The notes below the pieces were generated by a model. It saw only the letters and a program-made list of their open reading frames with translations. It was not told the DNA's origin and made no database searches. The position numbers and the translations under genes are program-made. Of a stretch of DNA of 64,000 nucleotides, positions 7,845 through 17,296 are shown one piece after another; positions within the stretch are counted from its first letter, which is position 1, and each line of letters begins with the position of its first letter. The DNA comes from CAWCWN01 sp963799245 (GTDB lineage Bacteria > Chloroflexota > Ktedonobacteria > Ktedonobacterales > Ktedonobacteraceae), in assembly GCA_963799245.1 (NCBI GenBank), contig CAWCWN010000004.1, positions 806,001 through 870,000 of the forward strand, written 5' to 3'.

Positions 7845-9893
7845 TCATAAATCTTCAGAATCGTCTGTAGCCAGCTCAACAGGCAGTTTGTGTACAGCGT
7901 CCATCTCATGCCAGATATGCCGGGCCAGGCGCTGCGCTGCTTCAACGTCATTGAGGGCCGCGTGTAGAGGGAAAAAGGCGCGGTCATCGCTGTGGCGATG
8001 GATCCAGCGACTGATGATATTGATCTGGTCAACTTCGGCTTTACCGACGATGCTGGGGGGTTCGCCGAGTCGCGCAGCTATGGCAAGCAGGCTCTCAACC
8101 GCCTCCAGCATTGCCGCCGGCTCGTGCTGGATGCACACCTGTTTGACCAGGCGGCCGTGGCGCACAAGAAAAAGCTCGTTATGGCCCACTCTGGCGGAAG
8201 GATAGGCGATGAAGAGGTTATTGGCCTCAACGGCACCCGTGATCAGACGCTGTCCGATCAGGACCTCTTCGGCGCCGCGAATGGTATCGCGTAGCCAGGC
8301 GGCGCGTTCAAAATTCAGCTCTTGCGCGGCCTCAAGCATCTGACGGCGCAGCCGATCGAGCAGGTCTTCACGTTCGCCGCCCAGAAAAGCGCAGACCCCT
8401 TCGATAACCCTGGCATACTCTGCCGTATCAGCTCCACCGCGGCAGGGAGCGGAACAGCGGCCGAGGTGTAAGCGCAGGCACGGCTCGGATGCCTTCGCAT
8501 GGGGAGGCAGTGCGCGGATACAGGTGCGCACGGGAAATACTTTCTGGATCAGCTCAATGGTGAGATCTACGACGCGCCTGCTGCGAAAGGGACCAAAGTA
8601 GCGCGCGCCGTCTGCGGCAACTTCCCTTGTGGAGTAGATGCGCGGGAAAGGGTGCTGCACATCAATCTTAATAAAAGGATACAGCTCATAATTGCGCAAT
8701 TGCACATTGTAGGCCGGCTGCAGCTGCTTAATCAGCTGGGATTCGACGAGCAGGGCCTCGAGCTCGGAGCCCAGCATGATGGTTTCGATCTCGTGTACAC
8801 TTTGCAGGAGACCGTCCATCTTGCGCGTATAGCCCAGGGGATGGTTGTAGTACGATGCCAGGCGATTTTTCAGGCATTTGGCTTTCCCCACATAGATGAC
8901 CTGCGCATATTCATCTTTCATCAGGTAGACGCCGGGCCTGGTGGAGAAGTCGCGCCTCCAGGCGGGATTGAGCAAGAGGCTCCCCGTTGGTCGCGCGCCC
9001 AGCACCTGCGCGGAGAGCTTGCCATCCGCCCGCAAATGCTCCAGCTGCTTGGAGAGGGAGGCCTGGCTAATATCGCCACTCCAGGCAACGGGTAACTGTA
9101 AACGCCTGCGCACATGCCCGAGGTTCTGAATGCCCTGCTCACGCGCGATATCCAGCAGCTTCATAAACACGGCTGCGGTTACCCGCGCGTCCCCCATAGC
9201 GCGGTGGCGCTGCATGGCGGGAATCTTCAGGTATTCAGCAACGACATCAAGCTTAAAACGGCGCAGCCCCGGCAGCAAGCGCCGGGCCAGGGGAATGGTG
9301 TCGAGCCCATCGGCGGGGAAAACACGGCCGAGCAGTTGAGACTCATGTGAGAGAAAACCGAGATCAAAGCCAATATTATGCCCAACCAGAATGGCGCCCT
9401 CAATAAAACGCAGAAAGTCCGGCAAGACATTTTCAGCGCTGGGGGCGCCTACCAGCATCTGCTGGCTAATCCCCGTAAACTGCACGATGAATGGAGGCAG
9501 GCGCCGCTGAGGATTCACCAGGCTCTGAAACGAGTCAAGCACCTCGTCACCCCGTAGGCGTATACCGGCAATCTCGATGACGCGATCAGGCCCGGGACGC
9601 AGGCCGGTCGTTTCGGTATCAAGGACAACGAATTCAACCTCGCTGAGAGACAGCCGCGTGCTGCGCCAGGCCGTGAGGGACCACTCGTGTTCACTCGTCT
9701 GCTCAAATAGCGCAGAGCTCTGCAGGGTCTGGCGCAGCAACATTGTCCAGACGGCAGAGGCGCTACTGGCCCCAAATAGGTGCTGGATCAGCAGGGTCTC
9801 ACCTGCGGGCTGGCCCAGGCTCTCCAATAGTTCGTGCGCACGCCGCAGCATCAGACCGCGCTGCGGCACATCCTCACCTACCTCCTGCGCCAT
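7845..9893 (-). CDS. DnaQ exonuclease - UvrC N-terminal fusion protein
   Basis: A 682-residue protein joining two DNA-metabolism modules. Residues about 85-255 form a DEDDh 3'-5' exonuclease (DTET at 92-95, GHNIGFD at 171-177, HRAMGD at 230-235). Residues about 318-400 form a GIY-YIG nuclease (GVYLM at 321, VIYVGKAK at 332-339). Cysteines 458, 472, 480 and 484 match the Fe-S spacing known from UvrC, and a UVR domain follows at about 512-545. The UvrC C-terminal RNase-H-like nuclease and HhH domains are absent, so only the 3'-side (GIY-YIG) incision would be expected. Similar fusions occur in actinobacteria. The ATG at 9893 is chosen because GGGAGAGGGA precedes it. A longer frame to 10160 has no such site. 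A GTACATATGTAC palindrome lies 29 bp upstream. Confidence 0.85.
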   Translation of the reverse strand: MAQEVGEDVPQRGLMLRRAHELLESLGQPAGETLLIQHLFGASSASAVWTMLLRQTLQSSALFEQTSEHEWSLTAWRSTRLSLSEVEFVVLDTETTGLRPGPDRVIEIAGIRLRGDEVLDSFQSLVNPQRRLPPFIVQFTGISQQMLVGAPSAENVLPDFLRFIEGAILVGHNIGFDLGFLSHESQLLGRVFPADGLDTIPLARRLLPGLRRFKLDVVAEYLKIPAMQRHRAMGDARVTAAVFMKLLDIAREQGIQNLGHVRRRLQLPVAWSGDISQASLSKQLEHLRADGKLSAQVLGARPTGSLLLNPAWRRDFSTRPGVYLMKDEYAQVIYVGKAKCLKNRLASYYNHPLGYTRKMDGLLQSVHEIETIMLGSELEALLVESQLIKQLQPAYNVQLRNYELYPFIKIDVQHPFPRIYSTREVAADGARYFGPFRSRRVVDLTIELIQKVFPVRTCIRALPPHAKASEPCLRLHLGRCSAPCRGGADTAEYARVIEGVCAFLGGEREDLLDRLRRQMLEAAQELNFERAAWLRDTIRGAEEVLIGQRLITGAVEANNLFIAYPSARVGHNELFLVRHGRLVKQVCIQHEPAAMLEAVESLLAIAARLGEPPSIVGKAEVDQINIISRWIHRHSDDRAFFPLHAALNDVEAAQRLARHIWHEMDAVHKLPVELATDDSEDL

Positions 9894-10236
9894 ATCTTCC
9901 CTCTCCCCACTAAAAAATATTGTACATATGTACGAGAATAACATGCAAGGCAGGAGTTTGCAAGCGTTAGGAAATGTAGTTCGGCCTTTTCCGGCTAGCA
10001 ATAGTGGAGCAAGCGTGCGGGGAAAGAGTACCTTCTCTGGCACGGCGGCGTAGCAGGCATGAGCATTGAAGATCCTGCGTGCTTGCTCCAGCATCTTTAG
10101 CGACAAGCAAAATTGACGATATTCAGTATTCAGAGGCCACGTAAAGAAGACATCCAACACTGCCTGTTTTCGGGCCCTACAGTTTAAACAGAAAGGGGGA
10201 GTCGCTCAGGTACCTGCTGAGCGGCGTTGCCGGAAT
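9894..10236. other. Divergent intergenic region
   Basis: 343 bp between the DnaQ-UvrC fusion (minus) and the MBL-fold gene (plus). Apart from the AT-rich stretch with a palindrome at 9922-9933, no RNA gene, repeat or conserved coding segment was seen. Confidence 0.5.
9922..9933. promoter_or_regulatory. GTACATATGTAC palindrome upstream of DnaQ-UvrC
   Basis: A perfect 12-bp palindrome in an AT-rich patch 29 bp before the start of the repair-type fusion gene. Its shape (GTAC-4-GTAC) recalls the Gram-positive LexA box (GAAC-4-GTTC) with one symmetric change per half. An SOS operator is a plausible but untested reading. Confidence 0.35.
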
Positions 10237-11100
10237 ATGGAGTATGTAATAGAGCTTGTGCTGCCGGCGCAAGCAAGTCCACCCGATCTTGAACAGGGAT
10301 CACTCCTCTTCGTTGGGACCGCCACCGTCATCCTGCGTTATGCAGGCTTCACAATCCTGACCGACCCGAATTTTCTGCATAGGGGAGAACATGTTCACCT
10401 GGGCTATGGGCTGCGCTCTACACGCAGGACCGATCCAGCTCTAGCATTTGAAGCCCTACCCCCGCTTGATTTCGTCCTGCTCTCCCATTTGCACGAGGAT
10501 CACTTTGATCGCGAGGTTGAGAAAAAACTTGATAAAACTCTGCCACTTGTGACAACGCCGCAGGCGGAAAAAACGCTGCGCGCAAAAGGTTTCGGCAAGA
10601 CGTACGCTCTTCGAACCTGGCAATCGCTGACAGTCATAAAAGGCGAGGCGGTTTTGCGCATCACATCGATGCCGGGGAAACATGCGCCTGGACCTCTCTC
10701 ATCCCTGCTTCCTCCCGTAATGGGCAGCATGCTGGAGTTTCAGACGCCGCACGAGGAGACCATGCTGCGCATGTACATCACGGGTGATACTCTAATGTAT
10801 AAACAGCTGCAGGAGATCCCACGGCGCTTCCCCGATATCGACCTGGCGCTCCTCCACCTGGGTGGCACAAAGATTATGGGCGTTCTGCTCACAATGGACG
10901 CCCGCCAGGGTGTTGAGGCTCTAAGGATGATTGCTGCGCGCACGGCTATACCGCTTCACTTTGATGATTACCCGGTCTTTAAATCCCCGCTCGCGGACTT
11001 CAAGGCGGCGGTAAACGAAGCGAAGCTAGAAAATCGGGTGCACTATCTCCAGCGGGGAGAGGTGTACACCTTTGCAAAACACGCCTCGCTCAAATCATAA
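10237..11100 (+). CDS. MBL-fold metallo-hydrolase (UlaG-like)
   Basis: A 287-residue metallo-beta-lactamase-fold protein. LLSHLHEDHFD (about residues 88-98) is the HxHxDH metal motif (the E in place of the usual variable residue is allowed). An early GTATVILRYAGFTILTDP segment matches the N-terminal strand pair of the UlaG-like branch, and YITGDT (about 180) supplies the bridging Asp. LHFDDYPVF near residue 250 carries the last metal His. Members hydrolyse lactones, phosphodiesters or other esters, and the substrate here is unknown. It is probably cytoplasmic since no signal peptide is seen. The ATG at 10237 has only a weak ribosome site. Confidence 0.85.
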   Translation: MEYVIELVLPAQASPPDLEQGSLLFVGTATVILRYAGFTILTDPNFLHRGEHVHLGYGLRSTRRTDPALAFEALPPLDFVLLSHLHEDHFDREVEKKLDKTLPLVTTPQAEKTLRAKGFGKTYALRTWQSLTVIKGEAVLRITSMPGKHAPGPLSSLLPPVMGSMLEFQTPHEETMLRMYITGDTLMYKQLQEIPRRFPDIDLALLHLGGTKIMGVLLTMDARQGVEALRMIAARTAIPLHFDDYPVFKSPLADFKAAVNEAKLENRVHYLQRGEVYTFAKHASLKS

Positions 11101-11298
11101 ACCCGCCAGGGGCAGGTAATCGGGAAAGAGGACATAATGCAGCAGCGATGTCTCAGGCAAAAGTGCAACCATCTCCCCACCAATAGTGCGTATAGGTAGT
11201 GTGCCATATGCATAACTATCCAGACAACACGTCTCGCCAGCAAACTCATCACAAAGGTAGAAACTATTGGTGAAGCAGCCCGTTCGACCTGAGCGCAA
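11095..11298 (-). CDS. Doubtful short ORF or gene remnant
   Basis: A 67-residue frame in the gap between the MBL-fold gene and nth. It overlaps the last 6 bp of the former and the first 32 bp of the latter on the other strand. Composition looks protein-like (a CDEFAGETCCLDSY segment and a hydrophobic tail), but I recognise no family and see no good ribosome site. It may be the C-terminal scrap of a lost gene. An RNA or nothing at all is equally possible. Confidence 0.22.
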   Translation of the reverse strand: MRSGRTGCFTNSFYLCDEFAGETCCLDSYAYGTLPIRTIGGEMVALLPETSLLHYVLFPDYLPLAGL

Positions 11299-12007
11299 TA
11301 GCGCTGACTATGGATATCCTTCGCCTGACGTCACAGTTCTTGCGGCAAAGGCGCTGGAGGTCACACGGCGCCTGACAGAGCTGTATGGAGTCGCTCCCTG
11401 GTCAAGTAAAGATCCGATGAGCATGCTCGTCGACATTATCCTCTCACATCGCACGCGCGATGAGCAGACGGCTGCAGCTTATGCCAGCCTTGTGCAGCGC
11501 TTTGGTTCCTGGGAGCGGGTGCGTGACGCGCCAACGCAGGAAGTACAGGACGCCATTGCCAATGTCAACTGGCCAGAAGTTAAAGCGCCACGCCTGCAGG
11601 CGCTGATGCGGCGTATTACGGAAGAACGGGGCGAGCTCAAGCTTGATTTCCTGTGTGACCTCCCAGTAGAGGAAGGGGCGGCCTGGCTCAACCGCCTCGC
11701 AGGCGTGGGGCCAAAGACCACGGCATGCGTACTGCTATTTAGCGCGAGAAAAGCCATTCTCCCCGTTGATGTCCACGTCCATCGTGTCTCCATTCGCCTT
11801 GGCCTGATCGGCAAGAAGGTGTCGGCGGATAACGCCCACAAACTCCTGCAGGCGTTACTGCCCGACGATCCCCAGGTCATCTACAATTTCCACAAGGGGC
11901 TCCTCAGACATGGCCAGCGCATCTGCGTCTACGAGAGGCCGCGCTGTGACAGGTGCGTGTTGACCGACCTGTGCGATTACTATAATACGGTGGTGCGGCC
12001 CAGCTAA
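11267..12007 (+). CDS. nth: Endonuclease III-type DNA glycosylase
   Basis: A 246-residue HhH-GPD glycosylase/AP lyase for oxidised pyrimidines. The helix-hairpin-helix LAGVGPKTTACV holds the catalytic lysine (GPK, at the position of E. coli Lys120), and LPVDVHVHR holds the catalytic aspartate (VDxH). The C-terminal cysteines are spaced C-x6-C-x2-C-x5-C (ICVYERPRC to LTDLC), the 4Fe-4S loop of Nth. The start is non-ATG: TTG at 11267, or GTG at 11270, with AAAGGTAG 7 nt before the TTG. The length is slightly above that of E. coli Nth (211) because of an N-terminal extension. Confidence 0.92.
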   Translation: MVKQPVRPERNSADYGYPSPDVTVLAAKALEVTRRLTELYGVAPWSSKDPMSMLVDIILSHRTRDEQTAAAYASLVQRFGSWERVRDAPTQEVQDAIANVNWPEVKAPRLQALMRRITEERGELKLDFLCDLPVEEGAAWLNRLAGVGPKTTACVLLFSARKAILPVDVHVHRVSIRLGLIGKKVSADNAHKLLQALLPDDPQVIYNFHKGLLRHGQRICVYERPRCDRCVLTDLCDYYNTVVRPS

Positions 12008-12071
12008 GTCGCCACTGCTGTCGCTGTTGCCGCCACTCGCAGCGCCAGTATGGCCACGCCTAATTCCTTGT

Positions 12072-12101
12072 TTGCTTCTCCTTCTTACCACGCATTATAA
12101 T
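12072..12101 (+). promoter_or_regulatory. Candidate sigma-A promoter for the cyd operon
   Basis: TTGCTT (12072-12077), an 18-bp spacer and a consensus TATAAT (12096-12101). If used, transcription would start near 12108 and leave a leader of about 290 nt before cydD. Nothing else in this gap resembles a promoter as well. Confidence 0.4.
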
Positions 12102-12306
12102 TACTAGGGCGCATCTAAAACAGCATCTCTAAACACAATACCTGCCTGGCTAGAGCTGGCGTGAGATGTCACAATCTGGCTGCGGAGTTCTGGTAGAGCG
12201 GATCGCTCACCGCAACATGTAACCTTTGCAAGCTCCTGTTGCGTATTACTCGAGAAGCTGAATGGGGCTTCTGAAATTCTCGAGAGAGGATTCTTTCTCG
12301 CACATT

Positions 12307-12336
12307 GGAGATCCCGTCCTCGGAGATCCCGTCCTC
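12307..12336 (+). repeat. Perfect 15-bp tandem duplication
   Basis: Two adjacent copies of GGAGATCCCGTCCTC (12307-12321 and 12322-12336), in the cydD leader. They keep the reading frame (Gly-Asp-Pro-Val-Leu twice), so they do not decide whether the leader is translated. Confidence 0.8.
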
Positions 12337-12399
12337 ACGTATTCGAACCAGGCAGCCAGGCGTAGTGAAGACCTCACCACAGGCCTTGGAAGCAAAAAG

Positions 12400-14136
12400 A
12401 TGAAGACAGATGTATTTCGCCAGGTCATACACGCACGCATAGCCTTTACGTTTACGATCACCTGCGGCATCCTGATGACGATCGTGATGATTGCTCAGAT
12501 GACCTTTCTCAGTTCCATCGTAAATCGCGTACTCATATTCCACGCAGGCCTTGATACGCTTGGGCCGCTGCTCGCACTCCTTATTGCGGCAATTCTGCTG
12601 CGAGCTGCCCTTGTGTGGGCGCGCGAGGTCACCGCCCAGGAGGGAGCAATCCGCGTCAAGTCCGAGCTGCGCAGGCGCCTGTTCGCCCATCTCTTACAGT
12701 TGGGGCCAGCCTATAGCAAGGGAGAGTCTACAGGCGAACTCGTTACAACTCTGAATGAGGGCGTCGAGCGACTCGATGCCTATGTGAGTCACTATCTCCC
12801 CCAGATCGTCCTGAGTGTAGTGGTGCCGTTCTTGATCGTCGCCTATATCTTCCCTGTTGACTGGCTCAGCGCGATCCTGCTGCTGGTGACCGGACCGATT
12901 ATCCCGCTGCTCATGTTTCTGGTGGGCAGCTACGCCGAAAAACATGTTCAACGCCAGTGGCTCGCTCTTTCGCGTCTGAGCGCGCACTTCCTGGATGTGG
13001 TCCAGGGGCTTCCGACCTTGAAGCTCTTTGGCCGCAGCGCGGGAGCGCAGGAACGGATTGAGCGCAGCAGCGCTAGCCTGCGCGAAAAAACGCTCAAAAT
13101 GCTCAGGATTGCGTTTCTATCGGGGATGGTGCTTGAATTCATGACGGCGGCGGCCATCGGGTTGATCGCGGTCACACTGGGAGTGCGACTGATAAATGAC
13201 GGGATTGCTTTTGTGAACGCCTTTCTCGTGCTGCTGCTGGCGCCGGAGTTTTATCGACCCCTGCGCGAACTTGGCGTCCAGCGCCATGCCGGTATGGAGG
13301 GCAAGGAGGCCACCAGGCGCATAAGCGAAATTTTGCAGACTCCCCCACCTCTAAACGTACAGGCCGCCGCGCCCGGATCCCCGCTGGGTAATAGCCTGAC
13401 TCTTGCTTTCAAGGACGTGACATATAGTTATCCCGGCGCCGGGCAGGCCGCTTTAAATCAGATCAACCTGACGCTCCTCCCCCAGACCTGCACGGCTCTT
13501 GTTGGGCGTAGCGGCGCGGGTAAGAGCACGCTTGTGAATCTACTGCTGCGTTTTATGGATGTTGACCAGGGTGAGATTACCGTCAACGCTATTCCAATCA
13601 ACCAGCTGGAGGTTGCAGCCTGGAGAGAATATATTGGCCTGGTTCCGCAAAAACCATACCTCTTCTACGGCAGCGTACTCGCCAATATTCGCCTGGCGCG
13701 CCCGGCAGCAAGCGACGAGGATGTGGCACACGCGGCGAAACTAGCGGGGGCGGCTGAGTTTATCGAACGCCTGCCACGCGGTTACGCTAGCGAGATTGGA
13801 GAACGAGGAGTTCGTTTAAGTGCGGGCCAGGCCCAGCGGCTCGCCCTCGCGCGCGCTTTTCTGAAGAATGCCCCCCTGCTCATTCTTGATGAGCCGACAT
13901 CAAGCCTTGACCCCGAGAGTGAGGCTCTCATCAGAGACGCATTGCAACAGTTGATGCGCAATCGTATAGTCCTGGTGATTGCACATCGCTACCACACCAT
14001 TGCCAATGCTCAGCAGGTGGTGGTGCTTGAGGCAGGTCGAGTTATTGAGCTTGGAGAGCTGGCCGCGCTATTGACTGCAGACGGCGCATTTGCCCGGCTG
14101 ATGTCCAGGCAGAGAAAGACACAGGTTGCGCTATGA
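12400..14136 (+). CDS. cydD: Thiol reductant ABC exporter subunit CydD
   Basis: A 578-residue half-transporter (from ATG 12400, reading MKTDVFRQV). Six membrane helices precede an ABC ATPase with Walker A VGRSGAGKST, signature LSAGQAQR and Walker B LLILDEPTSSLD. CydDC exports glutathione/cysteine or acts on haem, and is needed to assemble cytochrome bd. Its coupling to cydAB in one operon supports the name over other ABC exporters. The start at 12400 is preferred because the membrane domain begins right there. A longer frame to 12262 includes a tandem repeat and no homology. The stop overlaps the cydC start by 4 bp (ATGA). Confidence 0.9.
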   Translation: MKTDVFRQVIHARIAFTFTITCGILMTIVMIAQMTFLSSIVNRVLIFHAGLDTLGPLLALLIAAILLRAALVWAREVTAQEGAIRVKSELRRRLFAHLLQLGPAYSKGESTGELVTTLNEGVERLDAYVSHYLPQIVLSVVVPFLIVAYIFPVDWLSAILLLVTGPIIPLLMFLVGSYAEKHVQRQWLALSRLSAHFLDVVQGLPTLKLFGRSAGAQERIERSSASLREKTLKMLRIAFLSGMVLEFMTAAAIGLIAVTLGVRLINDGIAFVNAFLVLLLAPEFYRPLRELGVQRHAGMEGKEATRRISEILQTPPPLNVQAAAPGSPLGNSLTLAFKDVTYSYPGAGQAALNQINLTLLPQTCTALVGRSGAGKSTLVNLLLRFMDVDQGEITVNAIPINQLEVAAWREYIGLVPQKPYLFYGSVLANIRLARPAASDEDVAHAAKLAGAAEFIERLPRGYASEIGERGVRLSAGQAQRLALARAFLKNAPLLILDEPTSSLDPESEALIRDALQQLMRNRIVLVIAHRYHTIANAQQVVVLEAGRVIELGELAALLTADGAFARLMSRQRKTQVAL

Positions 14137-15881
14137 AAACTTTCCTGCGCCTGCTTACGTTTTTAGCCAGTTTCCGCCGCCAGGTGGCGCTGGCTATCCT
14201 GCTTGGTTGCATCATGGTGGCCAGTAATATGCTCCTGCTGAGCATGGCCGCGTACCTGATCGCGGCGGCCGCCCTTGGCCCCCTCCTGGTCGCGCTAATC
14301 CTGCCAATCTACATAGTTCAGGCCATGAGCGTCGTGCGGGCCAGCTCGCGCTACACTGAACGCATGCTCTCGCATAATGTGACGTTTCGCCTGCTCGCGC
14401 GGCTGCGCAGCTGGGCCTACAGCCGGCTGGAGCCGCTGGCTCCCTCCCATCTGCTGACCTATCGCAGCGGTGACATACTCAGCCGCCTTGTCGGCGATAT
14501 CGAGGAGCTGCAAAACATCTACCTGCGCATAGCCTCACCCATCATCGTCGCGATCGCCATTACGCTGCTGACATTTGGCCTCCTGGCCATCTTCAGTCCT
14601 GTGCTGGCCTGGGTAGCCGTGGCCTTCCTTGGCGCGGCCGGCGTGGGCACTTCGCTCCTGGCAGCTTTGCTTGCGCGGGGGTGGGGCAAGCGCCAGGCCG
14701 CGGCGCGTGCCGCCCTGAACGTGCAGGTAGTCGATGGCGTGCAGGGAATTCAGGATATCCTGGCATTTGGAGCAGTGGAGCAGCAGCAGCAGCTTGGCAG
14801 TCAGGACAGCATACTTGGAGGAATACAGCGACGCATGGCCTCCATTGCAGGCTTTCAGCAGGCGCTGAACGACCTGCTGATGAACCTGGCGCTGGCCATC
14901 CTGCTCATCCTGGCGATCCCACTTATCACCTCCGGGGCTATTGCCGGCGTCTACCTGGGCTTCCTGGCGCTGCTCATACTGGCCAGCTTTGAGGCCATTA
15001 CTCCCCTGGCTCAGGCTTTTCAATTTCTGGGACACTCATTGGCCGCGGGAGAGAGGGTATTCAAGGTAGCCGACACCTCTGCGCTCATAACGGAAGCCGT
15101 CAATCCTCTGCCCGTACCAGCCATTGGCGTGAGCGCCGGACCTCTATTGGAGTTTGAGCATATACACTTTGCCTACCAGGCGAGCGAGGATGAGGTCCTG
15201 CGCGATTTTAGTTTTCGGCTGCAGGCGGGCGGCAGGGTGGCGCTGGTCGGGCCCAACGGGTCAGGTAAAAGCACCCTGGTTAGACTTGTCCTACGCTTCT
15301 GGGACCCCACGCAGGGGAGGCTGCGTTTGTATGGGCAGGATATACGACGCTACGCCCTGACAGACCTGCGCAGACTCACCGGCGTCGTCACCCAGGATAC
15401 GTATCTCTTCAACGAAACAATGCGCACGAACCTGCTGATGGGACGGCCGGATGCCAGCGATAGCGAAATCGAGCAGGCCCTGGAGCAGTCGCAACTGACT
15501 GATTTTGTACGGCAGCTGCCCCTGGGCCTTAAGACATGGGTGGGAGAGCAGGGCTTACGCCTCTCAGGCGGTGAACGCCAGCGTCTGGCGATCGCGCGCG
15601 CGCTCCTCAAGGATGCGCCCCTGCTCATCCTCGATGAAGCCACGGCTAACCTGGATCCATTAACAGAGCAGTCACTGCTCGCAGCTCTCGCTGATCTCAT
15701 GCGTGGGCGGACAACCTTGATGATTACCCATCGCCTGCATGCGTTGGAGGAGGTGGATGAGATCCTGGTGCTCGATCATGGCACGCTCAGAGAGAGAGGC
15801 ACGCACGCGCAACTCCTGCAAGGTGCAGGACTTTACCGCCAGATGTTCGACGTACAAAATGGTATGGTAAGTCTGCCCTGA
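14133..15881 (+). CDS. cydC: Thiol reductant ABC exporter subunit CydC
   Basis: A 582-residue partner half-transporter of CydD with the same order of parts: six transmembrane helices, then Walker A VGPNGSGKST, signature LSGGERQR and Walker B LLILDEATANLD. The two subunits form a heterodimer in the cytoplasmic membrane. In a CydDC pair both nucleotide sites look intact here, since both signatures and both Walker motifs are complete. It starts inside the cydD stop (4-bp overlap) and is followed after 23 bp by cydA, so the four genes are one operon. Confidence 0.9.
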   Translation: MKTFLRLLTFLASFRRQVALAILLGCIMVASNMLLLSMAAYLIAAAALGPLLVALILPIYIVQAMSVVRASSRYTERMLSHNVTFRLLARLRSWAYSRLEPLAPSHLLTYRSGDILSRLVGDIEELQNIYLRIASPIIVAIAITLLTFGLLAIFSPVLAWVAVAFLGAAGVGTSLLAALLARGWGKRQAAARAALNVQVVDGVQGIQDILAFGAVEQQQQLGSQDSILGGIQRRMASIAGFQQALNDLLMNLALAILLILAIPLITSGAIAGVYLGFLALLILASFEAITPLAQAFQFLGHSLAAGERVFKVADTSALITEAVNPLPVPAIGVSAGPLLEFEHIHFAYQASEDEVLRDFSFRLQAGGRVALVGPNGSGKSTLVRLVLRFWDPTQGRLRLYGQDIRRYALTDLRRLTGVVTQDTYLFNETMRTNLLMGRPDASDSEIEQALEQSQLTDFVRQLPLGLKTWVGEQGLRLSGGERQRLAIARALLKDAPLLILDEATANLDPLTEQSLLAALADLMRGRTTLMITHRLHALEEVDEILVLDHGTLRERGTHAQLLQGAGLYRQMFDVQNGMVSLP

Positions 15882-15904
15882 TACGGGCACACAAGAGGTA
15901 TGAT

Positions 15905-17278
15905 ATGGATACAGCAACTATTTTTTCTCGCCTACAATTTGCCTTCACCATTGCCTATCACTATCTCTTTCCACAGTTCACGATGGGCCTGGCGCTACTG
16001 CTGGTGATCCTCAAAGTTCTCTACCTGTGGCGCAAGAACGGGGTCTACAACACCAGCGCTCGCTTCTGGGCCAAAATCCTGGCCATCAGTTTTATCATGG
16101 GCGTGGTGACCGGTATCCCCATGGAGTTTCAGTTTGGTACAAACTGGGCGCGCTTCTCCGCCTATGCCGGGGACATCATTGCGCAGACACTGGCGATGGA
16201 GGGTGCTTTCGCCTTCTTTCTTGAATCGGCCTTCCTGGGGATCTTTCTGTTTGGCGAACATATCTTTGGGCAAAAAATGCACCTCTTCGCGGCCGTGATG
16301 GTCTGGCTGGGCACGTGGGCTTCAGGTTTCTTTATCATCGCCTCCAACGCCTGGATGCAGCACCCCGTCGGCTATACGGTAACCCCGGATGGGCGGCTGC
16401 ATTTAACCAACTACTGGGCAGTGCTCTTCAATCCATGGATCACCCCCCAGTATATGCATACCATGAGCGGAGCCGTGGTTACCGCCTCCTTTGTCATGGC
16501 GGGCCTGGGGGCCTACTATCTGCTGATGAAGCAGCACATCGCCTACGGCCGCGTCTTCGTCACCCTGGGAGTGATCGTAGGCCTGATCGCCAGCTTTTTC
16601 CAGCTCTACCCCAGCGGAGACCTGGAAGGTTCGCAGGTGACAAAGAACCAGCCCGTCAAGCTTGCTGCCATGGAGGGGCTCTTCCATACCGAGAAGGGAG
16701 CCGGCATCGTCATCATCGGGCAGCCCGATACAACGACCGGCACGATTGACAACCCTATCATCGTTCCCAACGGGCTCAGCTTTCTCACCTATCGCCGCTG
16801 GACGGCCCAGGTGAAAGGGCTCGATGCGTTCCCCACCGATCAACATCCCGACCAGATCGAGCTCCTCTACTACAGCTACCACATCATGGTCGGCCTGGGC
16901 ACTATTTTCCTCGCCATCATGGCGGGCGCATGCTTCTTGCTCTGGCGGCGCAAGCTTTTCCAGTGGCGCTGGATGCTGTGGATTTTGCTGCTGGCGATGC
17001 CCTTTCCCTTCATCGCCAATACGGCGGGCTGGTTTACAACCGAACTGGGCCGCCAGCCCTGGATCGTCTTTGGACTGCTGCACACCGTCCAGGGATCATC
17101 AACCACCGTTTCAGCCGGCAATATACTCTTCACGCTGCTCGGTTTTGCCGGCATGTACCTGCTGCTAGGGCTCTTCTATGTTGTCCTGCTGGTCTTTGAA
17201 GCGCTGCGCGGGCCGGAGGATGCGGGCAAAGAAGAAAAACCGCAGGCTGCCGAGGGACTGGCCGATCAACTGGCGTAA
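15905..17278 (+). CDS. cydA: Cytochrome bd ubiquinol/menaquinol oxidase subunit I
   Basis: A 457-residue membrane subunit with about nine helices. His19 in AYHYLFPQF is at the position of the haem b595 ligand of E. coli CydA, and GRQPWIVFG is the invariant GRQPW block. The Q loop between helices is of the short type found in Gram-positive and Chloroflexota oxidases. It oxidises menaquinol and reduces O2 to water with high affinity, helping growth at low oxygen. The ATG at 15905 follows AAGAGGTATG. The C-terminal tail (about 20 residues, Glu/Lys rich) is cytoplasmic. Confidence 0.95.
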   Translation: MDTATIFSRLQFAFTIAYHYLFPQFTMGLALLLVILKVLYLWRKNGVYNTSARFWAKILAISFIMGVVTGIPMEFQFGTNWARFSAYAGDIIAQTLAMEGAFAFFLESAFLGIFLFGEHIFGQKMHLFAAVMVWLGTWASGFFIIASNAWMQHPVGYTVTPDGRLHLTNYWAVLFNPWITPQYMHTMSGAVVTASFVMAGLGAYYLLMKQHIAYGRVFVTLGVIVGLIASFFQLYPSGDLEGSQVTKNQPVKLAAMEGLFHTEKGAGIVIIGQPDTTTGTIDNPIIVPNGLSFLTYRRWTAQVKGLDAFPTDQHPDQIELLYYSYHIMVGLGTIFLAIMAGACFLLWRRKLFQWRWMLWILLLAMPFPFIANTAGWFTTELGRQPWIVFGLLHTVQGSSTTVSAGNILFTLLGFAGMYLLLGLFYVVLLVFEALRGPEDAGKEEKPQAAEGLADQLA

Positions 17279-17296
17279 AGGACGAGGAGAAAAAGC

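Larger units (their letters stand above)
12008..12399. other. Intergenic region and leader before cydD
   Basis: 392 bp. It contains a promoter candidate at 12072-12101 and a 15-bp tandem repeat at 12307-12336. The second half is open in the cydD frame (a TTG or ATG at 12262 could extend CydD by 46 residues), but this stretch does not look like the start of an exporter subunit. Confidence 0.5.

Noticed and set aside
9894..10160. N-terminal extension of the DnaQ-UvrC protein
   Set aside because: No homology and no ribosome site; the ATG at 9893 has a strong site and starts where conservation begins.
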